NCBI GenBank assembly: GCA_900321905.1
Contig: ONXZ01000082.1
Location: 1 to 6,432, forward strand
Source of the DNA: an uncultured Eubacteriales bacterium
GTDB taxonomy: Bacteria > Bacillota > Clostridia > Oscillospirales > Acutalibacteraceae
DNA length: 6,432 nt
Reading direction: 5' to 3'
Made by a program: the position numbers and the translations under genes. This document shows, in pieces, positions 1 through 4,578 of this stretch; the first letter of the stretch is position 1; each line of letters opens with the position of its first letter. The notes beneath the pieces were generated by a model that worked only from the letters and a program-made list of their open reading frames with translations, made no database searches and was not told the origin of the DNA.

Positions 1-575
1 TTCCTTAGTACCACCCTCAATGGTGTTTCAGCACCTCTTGTGTACCTTGCTTCCTGCGTTCCTATGTACTTATTATCTGCTTTGTTTAGGTCCCGTTCTA
101 TAACCCGTTCTACCCAAAACTATTTGTTTTGTTTGTTCCTAGTACCCTTTATAATTCAGTAATAAAGGTAAACAAAAGGGAGTTTCATAACTTAAAATCT
201 TACTAATCCCCGATAGAAATTCCCAATAGGGAAACACTTCATTTCTGAAGTGCAAGCGGTAACGAGCTTTACATTCGAAGGTTCGTCAGACTATTATAGT
301 CATTCTAACCATGCAAAGCAAACGCCCGACCTATGCTCACCTAGCCACCTCTGGCTTAGTTTTCCTATTAATCAATGCGATTAATTTAGGGTGAGTTTCA
401 GCCGACTTCACCTGGCTTCATACAAATTAACTCTGAAACATTAATTTGCATGCAGGAGTATCAGCGGGAGCGTTTAACGAAGTTGTCGTTTCATTCCACT
501 CCTCAGTACATAAGTTCATGCTAAAAGAGCATGCCTCATTTCCGTATTTCTACGTTATAGAGGAACACAGCACAC
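1..575 (-). mobile_element. Probable group II intron, 5' part (domain I and following), interrupting tRNA-Leu(UAA); continues beyond the left edge
   Basis: No open frame of note lies here on either strand. The minus strand begins at 575 with GTGTG, matching the group II 5' consensus GUGYG, exactly where tRNA-Leu homology stops. It is rich in short perfect hairpins typical of a folded ribozyme. Examples are CGTA-GAAA-TACG with a GNRA tetraloop at 543-554 closed by CCTC/GAGG (534-537/560-563), CATGCT/AGCATG at 517-533, GGTG/CACC at 22-35, and further stems around 425-450 and 230-255. The hexamer TTAAGT (fwd 190-195) is an exact complement of the last six exon bases ACTTAA and is a candidate EBS1. 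A second candidate with five pairs is at 68-73. CCCTT near 175-181 could serve as EBS2 for AAGGG, but the EBS1/EBS2 order is not settled. Domain V, the 3' splice site, the 3' exon and any maturase gene are not in the window. A group I intron is the main alternative, but I see no P/Q/R/S elements. Intron confidence is fairly high; class is uncertain. Confidence 0.68.
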
Positions 576-612
576 TTAAGTCCCTTGCGTCTGCCGATTT
601 CGCCACACCAGC
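576..612 (-). tRNA. tRNA-Leu(UAA), 5' exon only (nucleotides 1-36), interrupted in the anticodon loop
   Basis: Read on the minus strand from 612, the sequence gives a 7-nt acceptor strand GCTGGTG, T8 G9, a D-arm with GCG/CGC stem and a loop containing the GG of the D-loop, A26, the anticodon 5' strand AGGGA, then C32, T33 and anticodon TAA. This is the standard bacterial tRNA-Leu 5' half. Position 37 should be a purine followed by the complementary TCCCT strand; instead the sequence turns into GTGTGCTG and never resumes in the window. The 3' anticodon strand, long variable arm, T-arm and acceptor 3' strand are therefore missing here and are expected to the left of position 1. A dedicated consensus promoter just upstream argues for a live gene rather than a random fragment. 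If this is the only UUA decoder, splicing would be essential. Confidence 0.85.
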
Positions 613-624
613 ACGTCATTAAAT

Positions 625-653
625 AATATAAATTATTTTATACTCATTGTCAA
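625..653 (-). promoter_or_regulatory. Promoter of the intron-containing tRNA-Leu(UAA)
   Basis: On the minus strand a perfect -35 box TTGACA (648-653) is followed by a 17-bp spacer and a -10 box TATATT (625-630). The first tRNA base is at 612, about 12 nt downstream of the -10 box, leaving room for a short 5' leader. The -35 box begins only 12 bp after the stop codon of the upstream glucosidase gene. No terminator separates them, so readthrough from that gene could also reach the tRNA. Confidence 0.85.
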
Positions 654-665
654 GAAAAATTTGTA

Positions 666-2567
666 TTATTTAACTTTGTAAATATTGCCCTCGAATGGGC
701 GGAGAGTGTCAGAAACAGCGCCTTTAGTCGATAAAATAAGATTGTAGTTGTCTGTTGCTGCAGTGCGTTTTTGAGGTTTTGCAGACAAATTAAGTTCTAC
801 AAAGTAAACTTCATCACCGTACTTTCTAAGGTAACAAAATACAGGTTTACTTGCCTCCACACGCTCAAAAGTACCGTATACAAGTGCTTTTGTATTTTTA
901 CGCAGCGCAATTGCTTCTTTAAAGAAATTCCATACGCTGTCTGCTCTTAACATTTCGTCCTCAGCGTTGTACTTGCGATAGTCGGACGTTACGCGAAGCC
1001 ACGGAGTACCGCTTGAAAATCCGGCATTTTCGCTATCAGACCAATGAAACGGCGTTCTTGCATTGTCACGTGTTCCACGTTTAACTCTTGCAAATGCTTT
1101 TTCAGCGCTTTTGCCTTTTTCAATCATCTCGTTATAGAGACCTAACGCTTCCCTGTCATCAATCTCGTCAATGCTCTCAAAATCGCCGTTTGCCATTGAG
1201 AGTTCCTGACCCTGATAAATGTAGGGCGTGCCGCGCAGAGTCATTTCAATTAAAACACAGATTTTTGATATATCTTCACGGTATGCACCGGTTTTGTCAA
1301 CCTTGCTGACAATTCGCGCATTGTCGTGATTTTCAAAGAAAACTGCCGGCCAGCAGTGATTTGTATACCCTGTCTGAAAACGCTCAAATTCAAGCATTGC
1401 CTTGTATAAATCAAAAGAATAATCGTCATAGTCAGTATGACCCTGATTTATGAGAAAATCAAAGTTAAAAACGGTATCAAGTTCCTTGCGGTAATCGGCT
1501 GTAAGCATTTTGTCCATCTCAATACCTGCGCCACCGCACTCACCGACAGTATAAACATCGTAATTGCCAAACGTCTTTTCGTGCATTTCGCGCAGATAGT
1601 TGTGAAGTTTAGGACCGTAGAAGTAGAACTCTGCACCCTTGAAGCCTGTGAGCATACCCAAAAACGAGTTTGCGTCGGGCAAATCGGGCTGTTTTGAGAT
1701 AAAATTGATAACGTCCATTCTGAATCCGTCAATGCCTTTATCAAGCCACCAGAGCATCATTTCATATATCTTTTCGCGAACTTCAGGATTTTCCCAATTC
1801 AAGTCCATCTGCTTTTTGCTGAACAGGTGCATAGCCCACTGGTCAACGCTCTCATAGTAATTCCACGCAGGGCCTTTAAACAGGCTTATCCAGTTGTTTG
1901 GCGGCGTGTTATCGCCGTCTGTAGCGTCACGCCATATATAATAGTTATGATAAGGATTATCCTTCGACTTCTGAGCTTCTTTAAACCACTCGTGTTCATC
2001 GCTTGTGTGGTTAACTACAAGGTCAATAATCAGTTTCATACCGCGTTTGTGGACTTCTTCAAGCAGAGTGTCAAAGTCGTCCATAGTACCAAACTCAGCC
2101 ATAATCTTTTGATAATCGCGGATATCATATCCGTTATCGTCGTTTGGTGAATCGTAAAAAGGCGAACACCATATCGCAGTGACGCCAAGTTTTTTTAGAT
2201 AATCAAGTTTTTCCGTGATACCCTTGAGGTCGCCTATGCCGTCACCGTTGCTGTCATAAAACGAACGCGGATAAATCTGGTAGATAATGGCTTCTTTCCA
2301 CCATTTTTCAGTCATTTCGCCCTCATCAGTAATCACTTCGTCAACTTCAAGGTTAAGCATATCGCAAATAGTTTGCACAGTATTTTTGTCTAGCAAACCT
2401 GCGGTAAAGGTGGTGAGCGCTTTGAACTTGAGATTGCCGAAAACTTTGCTCTTATTCGGCAAGTCTGTCGGCAAACGAAGCGCAAGCATAAGTTTCTCAA
2501 TAATATCTTTCGCCATGGGGTTAACCATGGCGTTTTTTAGTGTGGTATTTGGAGTTATTTTAATCAT
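666..2567 (-). CDS. GH13 alpha-glucosidase, oligo-1,6-glucosidase type, with an N-terminal accessory domain
   Basis: Predicted cytoplasmic enzyme (633 aa, no signal peptide) cleaving alpha-glucosidic bonds from the non-reducing end of short oligosaccharides. The GH13 barrel begins at residue ~87 with the typical WWKEAIIYQIYPRSF start. A calcium-site loop DSNGDGIGD spans 105-113, region I DLVVNH 182-187, nucleophile Asp285 in GFRMDV, acid/base Glu343 in VGEC, and the third carboxylate Asp415 in ENHDN. QMDLN at 253-257 corresponds to the QPDLN signature of oligo-1,6-glucosidases. Val286 after the nucleophile is the residue linked to alpha-1,6 preference in this subfamily, so isomalto-oligosaccharides are the likely substrate. 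The family is usually ~550-560 aa; residues 1-84 are an extra, mostly helical domain. ATG at 2567 has AAGGGG upstream, in the 11-nt gap after the preceding gene. An internal ATG (Met85, 2313-2315) with its own GAGGG would yield the standard-length enzyme. Family is certain; exact substrate is inferred. Confidence 0.93.
   Translation of the reverse strand: MIKITPNTTLKNAMVNPMAKDIIEKLMLALRLPTDLPNKSKVFGNLKFKALTTFTAGLLDKNTVQTICDMLNLEVDEVITDEGEMTEKWWKEAIIYQIYPRSFYDSNGDGIGDLKGITEKLDYLKKLGVTAIWCSPFYDSPNDDNGYDIRDYQKIMAEFGTMDDFDTLLEEVHKRGMKLIIDLVVNHTSDEHEWFKEAQKSKDNPYHNYYIWRDATDGDNTPPNNWISLFKGPAWNYYESVDQWAMHLFSKKQMDLNWENPEVREKIYEMMLWWLDKGIDGFRMDVINFISKQPDLPDANSFLGMLTGFKGAEFYFYGPKLHNYLREMHEKTFGNYDVYTVGECGGAGIEMDKMLTADYRKELDTVFNFDFLINQGHTDYDDYSFDLYKAMLEFERFQTGYTNHCWPAVFFENHDNARIVSKVDKTGAYREDISKICVLIEMTLRGTPYIYQGQELSMANGDFESIDEIDDREALGLYNEMIEKGKSAEKAFARVKRGTRDNARTPFHWSDSENAGFSSGTPWLRVTSDYRKYNAEDEMLRADSVWNFFKEAIALRKNTKALVYGTFERVEASKPVFCYLRKYGDEVYFVELNLSAKPQKRTAATDNYNLILSTKGAVSDTLRPFEGNIYKVK
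2511..2532 (-). other. Perfect 8-bp hairpin early in the glucosidase reading frame
   Basis: CGCCATGG, six bases, then CCATGGCG form a perfect GC-rich inverted repeat, at about +36 to +57 from the glucosidase ATG on the minus strand. It encodes part of the N-terminal extension (around residues Asn12 to Ala19). In mRNA it would form a stable stem shortly after the start codon and could slow initiation or early elongation. It may equally be chance; no poly-U follows, so it is not an intrinsic terminator. Confidence 0.5.
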
Positions 2568-2578
2568 ATTTACCCCTT

Positions 2579-4048
2579 TTATTGTTTAGCGTTTTCAGGC
2601 GTATAAAGCGCATAGTGCAGCATTTTAGCGTCGTCTTTTATTACATCAAACGGAGCAGTAACAATGCCGTCTTTTGAATACTTTAGTCCTGCTTCTTTGC
2701 GGTGCTTTACGTTATACTTGCTCTCTCTGAATGACGGGTCGAGTACAATTGCAACTTCCTCACCATCGTCGTCCTTAACAATACCTGCGATAGTTACAAA
2801 GTGGCCGCCGTCTGAGAAATACTTGCTCGCTCCAACATTTGCAACAGCCATATATCCTTTTTTAAGATGTTCTTTTAGTTTGTCAATATCATTTGTATAC
2901 TCATAGTTGAAGTGGTACTTCGACTTCATAAGTTTAGAGATATTGTTAAGGTCGCTGCCAACAGCAACTCTGCCGCCTGCGTCAATAACTTCTTTGGTAA
3001 ACGCCTCAAGCGATGTGTCATATTCAGATGTGTTACGAACAACCATAAGCGCTGCGCATACGCCGCAACCGCTTGTGCCAATAGTTCTGCCGTCCCCTTT
3101 AGTATATTCATAAGGAACAAGGCGGTTAACAGGGTCGTTCTGGCGAATAATTGTAAAGCCGTTAACGAGTTGAATATTATCTATCTCAAGCGGCACAAAC
3201 TGCTCGTCAAAATGCCTGAAATCAGAGTATTGAGTCGACTTTTTTGTTTTGCAAACGTATCTTACTTTATAGTAATAATAATTGTCGCCCTCAACGTCTT
3301 TGTCAGTGTACTTTGTGTCTTTAACCTCGTCAAGAAGTTTCCACTTGCACTTTTCCTTTTCCTCATCTGTGAGGTCATCAAATGTCTTGACAGTAGTTTC
3401 TTCATCGCTGTTTTCGGTAGTGAGTTCAGCGTAAAACTCACCGGCGCGTGTAGTTTCCTCTTCCTGCTCTTCCTTTTCCTTTTCCTTTTTTGCTTCCTCA
3501 GCCTCGCGTTTAGCCTTTTCAACTTCATATACTTCCTCAGGAGTCAGCATTCTTCTATAAACCTGAGTTGTGTAATTTTCAGGATTCGACCAAGTGAGTT
3601 TAACCTCACTATGAGTAGCCTTTGCTTTTATATTTTTGATATTTGCAGGGTTAGTGGTAAAAGTATACACGCCGATAAGACGTTTGCCTGCAGTGACCTT
3701 GATTTTATGATATGTATTTGGTGAAAGATTCCTTATTTCAAGATAATTTGAGTTGTTAAAGAACGGTACTTCTTCCCACTTATTGAGAAGGATATTATAC
3801 TCGCTAATTCCGTATATCATATTTGAAGCGTCAAAGTTAAGACGAACGTTATATGCACTTGTAGTAATCTTTATATTCTCTTTTTTGATAGTTTTAACAG
3901 TGTTTTTGCCGGTTTTCGGCAGAGAACTGACTATGGAATTACCTATGCCGAAAAAACTAATATCAGCCGAAGCCAAAACCTGAACAGGCAGGCTCACAAG
4001 CATAAGCAGCGCTATCAGCATAACAATAATTTTTTTAGTAATTTTCAT
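2579..4048 (-). CDS. Secreted FN3 / C39-like cysteine-peptidase domain protein
   Basis: 489 aa from ATG at 4048, chosen because AAGGGCG lies about 6 nt upstream; an in-frame TTG at 4063 would place that site inside the gene. Residues 1-28 are a signal peptide: Lys-rich start, hydrophobic core, and a VLASA cleavage region. Residues ~55-132 and ~137-281 look like fibronectin type III domains. The second is interrupted at about 169-233 by a Lys/Glu-rich, probably coiled or disordered insert between its early strands and its closing WKLL...YYYYKVRYV strands. Residues ~300-485 resemble the C39-like peptidase family: Gln303 (oxyanion hole), Cys328 in SGCG, His416 in GGHF and Asp437 in LDPS form a plausible catalytic set. 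It probably acts outside the membrane or at the cell wall; no sortase, SLH or other anchor is visible. Substrate is unknown. It is the first gene of a two-gene operon with the glucosidase. Confidence 0.82.
   Translation of the reverse strand: MKITKKIIVMLIALLMLVSLPVQVLASADISFFGIGNSIVSSLPKTGKNTVKTIKKENIKITTSAYNVRLNFDASNMIYGISEYNILLNKWEEVPFFNNSNYLEIRNLSPNTYHKIKVTAGKRLIGVYTFTTNPANIKNIKAKATHSEVKLTWSNPENYTTQVYRRMLTPEEVYEVEKAKREAEEAKKEKEKEEQEEETTRAGEFYAELTTENSDEETTVKTFDDLTDEEKEKCKWKLLDEVKDTKYTDKDVEGDNYYYYKVRYVCKTKKSTQYSDFRHFDEQFVPLEIDNIQLVNGFTIIRQNDPVNRLVPYEYTKGDGRTIGTSGCGVCAALMVVRNTSEYDTSLEAFTKEVIDAGGRVAVGSDLNNISKLMKSKYHFNYEYTNDIDKLKEHLKKGYMAVANVGASKYFSDGGHFVTIAGIVKDDDGEEVAIVLDPSFRESKYNVKHRKEAGLKYSKDGIVTAPFDVIKDDAKMLHYALYTPENAKQ
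3350..3544 (-). repeat. Low-complexity Lys/Glu/Thr-rich coding insert with a CCTTTT hexamer repeat
   Basis: This segment of the secreted protein gene encodes the acidic/basic insert inside the second FN3-like domain, with many Glu and Lys codons. The minus strand is strongly purine-rich. At 3472-3489 the plus strand reads three tandem CCTTTT hexamers, which encode alternating Lys/Glu pairs; slippage there would change length by two codons without a frameshift. The length of the insert is therefore expected to vary between strains. Confidence 0.6.
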
Positions 4049-4077
4049 ATAATCGCCCTTCAAATCAATCTAACTAT

Positions 4078-4105
4078 ATTTTAATCTTTTTATAAATAAA
4101 GTCAA
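4078..4105 (-). promoter_or_regulatory. Promoter of the secreted-peptidase/glucosidase operon
   Basis: On the minus strand TTGACT (4100-4105) is followed by a 16-bp spacer and TAAAAT (4078-4083), about 30 nt upstream of the ATG at 4048. The leader is too short to hold a riboswitch. It is the only promoter-like pair seen ahead of the two genes; the 11-nt gap between them has none. Confidence 0.65.
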
Positions 4106-4189
4106 TAGATTTATAATAAAGAAATTTTTAACTATTTTAGAATAAAATAACACTTGTTAACTAAGTAGAAACAATTTGGTTTTAATTTG
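4106..4189. other. A+T-rich spacer with no recognised feature
   Basis: Between the operon promoter and the terminator-like hairpin I find only A+T-rich sequence, including a GTTAAC core near 4156-4161. I see no open frame with a ribosome binding site and no convincing operator or RNA structure. Confidence 0.5.
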
Positions 4190-4227
4190 AACATAAATAA
4201 AACACATCGCATAAAGCAATGTGTTTT
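4190..4227 (-). terminator. Terminator-like hairpin following the second copy of the tRNA 3' end
   Basis: AAAACACAT (4199-4207) and ATGTGTTTT (4219-4227) form a perfect 9-bp stem with an 11-nt loop. On the minus strand the stem directly follows the ACC of the duplicated tRNA 3' end, and is followed by TATTTATGTT, a moderate U-rich tract. The order 'tRNA 3' end then terminator' copies that of the intact tRNA gene 176 bp away, although the two terminator sequences differ. Confidence 0.6.
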
Positions 4228-4247
4228 GGTGCCGGCGGCGGGGGTCG
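4225..4247. repeat. 23-bp direct repeat, copy A: isolated tRNA-Leu 3' end
   Basis: This block is identical over 23 bp to 4401-4423. On the minus strand it encodes the T-loop end, the 3' half of the T-stem, the acceptor 3' strand, the discriminator A and CCA. The rest of a tRNA is absent: homology stops inside the T-loop at 4247, where intact tRNA continues AACCCGC and this copy continues CTACGAC. Confidence 0.85.
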
Positions 4248-4361
4248 CTACGACGCTGCCGCGTCTACACGCCCACGTCGGCAAAAACAGTCCACCGGAC
4301 TGTTTTCTTCCGAACCGTAAACAGTTCTCCCTCCTGTTCGACCCCCTTGCTTCAAAGAAGC
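4228..4361 (-). repeat. Hairpin-rich non-coding unit with a tRNA-like 3' end (candidate small mobile or dispersed repeat)
   Basis: This unit sits between two copies of the tRNA-Leu 3' end. It is GC-richer than the flanking spacer and packed with perfect short inverted repeats: TTGCTTC-AAA-GAAGCAA (4347-4363), AAAACAGTCC-ACC-GGACTGTTTT (4284-4306), and GTCG-CTA-CGAC (4244-4254) nested within GGCGGC/GCTGCC. It also carries GTTCGACCCCC (4336-4346), an inverted copy of 11 bp of the tRNA T-arm (4416-4426). No ribosome binding site or credible protein is present. I have an impression that similar tRNA-end-containing units recur in Clostridia genomes, but I cannot verify it here. A degenerate tRNA gene remnant or an attachment site is the alternative. 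Confidence 0.5.
4284..4306. other. Perfect 10-bp hairpin with 3-nt loop
   Basis: AAAACAGTCC and GGACTGTTTT flank ACC. On the minus strand the stem ends in a run of five T, so it could act as a weak terminator for transcripts that read through the tRNA terminator. It lies inside the repeat-like unit. Confidence 0.6.
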
Positions 4362-4403
4362 AAAAAAATAACAAATAGCCCAAGTTTGGACTATTTGTTA
4401 TTT
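4362..4403 (-). terminator. Intrinsic terminator of tRNA-Leu(CAA)
   Basis: AAATAACAAATAG (4366-4378) pairs perfectly with CTATTTGTTATTT (4391-4403), a 13-bp stem; the loop can add CCAA/TTGG pairs. On the minus strand it starts at the final A of the encoded CCA and ends in a run of seven T (4362-4368). It would stop transcription right after the tRNA. Confidence 0.85.
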
Positions 4404-4423
4404 GGTGCCGGCGGCGGGGGTCG
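4401..4423. repeat. 23-bp direct repeat, copy B: 3' end of the intact tRNA-Leu(CAA)
   Basis: Identical over 23 bp to 4225-4247; the two differ immediately on both sides. This copy covers the end of the T-loop, the T-stem 3' strand, the acceptor 3' strand and CCA of the tRNA. Confidence 0.85.
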
Positions 4424-4489
4424 AACCCGCACCCTGTTGCCAGGACTGGATTTTGAGTCCAGCACGTCTGCCAATTCCATCATTCCGGC
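4403..4489 (-). tRNA. tRNA-Leu(CAA), full length with encoded CCA; two acceptor-stem mismatches
   Basis: 87 nt on the minus strand. Acceptor 5' strand GCCGGAA, T8, a D-arm with TTGGCAGAC loop, anticodon stem CTGGA/TCCAG with loop CTCAAAA (anticodon CAA at 4455-4453), a class II long variable arm with CCTG/CAGG, T-arm GCGGG-TTCGACC-CCCGC, acceptor 3' strand CGCCGGC, discriminator A73 and encoded CCA. It decodes UUG. Five acceptor pairs are Watson-Crick, but position 6-67 is A-G and 7-66 is A-C. Both mismatches fall next to the T-arm and inside the 23-bp block that is repeated at 4225-4247. A perfect partner would be TTCCGGC. The gene has its own promoter and terminator, so it is probably expressed; whether the tRNA is fully functional is open. 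Confidence 0.93.
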
Positions 4490-4501
4490 AGGTACTTGAT
4501 T

Positions 4502-4530
4502 ATTATATAATCTTTTATATTAAAAATCAA
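4502..4530 (-). promoter_or_regulatory. Promoter of tRNA-Leu(CAA)
   Basis: On the minus strand TTGATT (4525-4530), a 17-bp spacer and a perfect TATAAT (4502-4507) lie 12 nt ahead of the first tRNA base at 4489. It lies 48 bp beyond the lacZ-like stop codon, so the tRNA is likely transcribed independently. Confidence 0.8.
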
Positions 4531-4578
4531 TACCTTTTTTAATTATTTTTAATCAGCATCCGTTTGGCTGAACAATGA

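Noticed and set aside
1..575. Group I intron, riboswitch, tmRNA or RNase P RNA as the identity of the left region
   Set aside because: No group I core elements, T-box, tmRNA or RNase P signatures are recognised; GTGTG at the exon border and the exon-complementary hexamer fit group II better. Not excluded without covariance searches.
687..700. GCCC/GGGC stem at the end of the glucosidase gene as a terminator
   Set aside because: Four pairs, inside the coding sequence, followed by AATATTTAC rather than a U-run.
2912..3724. Plus-strand 270-codon open frame
   Set aside because: It is a shadow of the secreted FN3/C39-like gene; the Phe/Leu-rich composition is the antisense of Lys/Glu codons.
4150..4170. 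ACTTGTTAACTAAGT near-palindrome as an operator
   Set aside because: Only the central GTTAAC is truly symmetric, and it lies about 50 bp upstream of the -35 box in A+T-rich DNA.
4132..4383. Minus-strand 83-codon open frame in the repeat unit
   Set aside because: It runs through terminator stems and the duplicated tRNA end, with no start signal and no protein-like composition.
4221..4499. Plus-strand open frame across the repeat unit and tRNA (GGGGRTRTLLPG...)
   Set aside because: It is the antisense of tRNA-Leu(CAA) plus the hairpin unit. No ribosome binding site is present, and antisense-tRNA peptides of this kind are a familiar misannotation.
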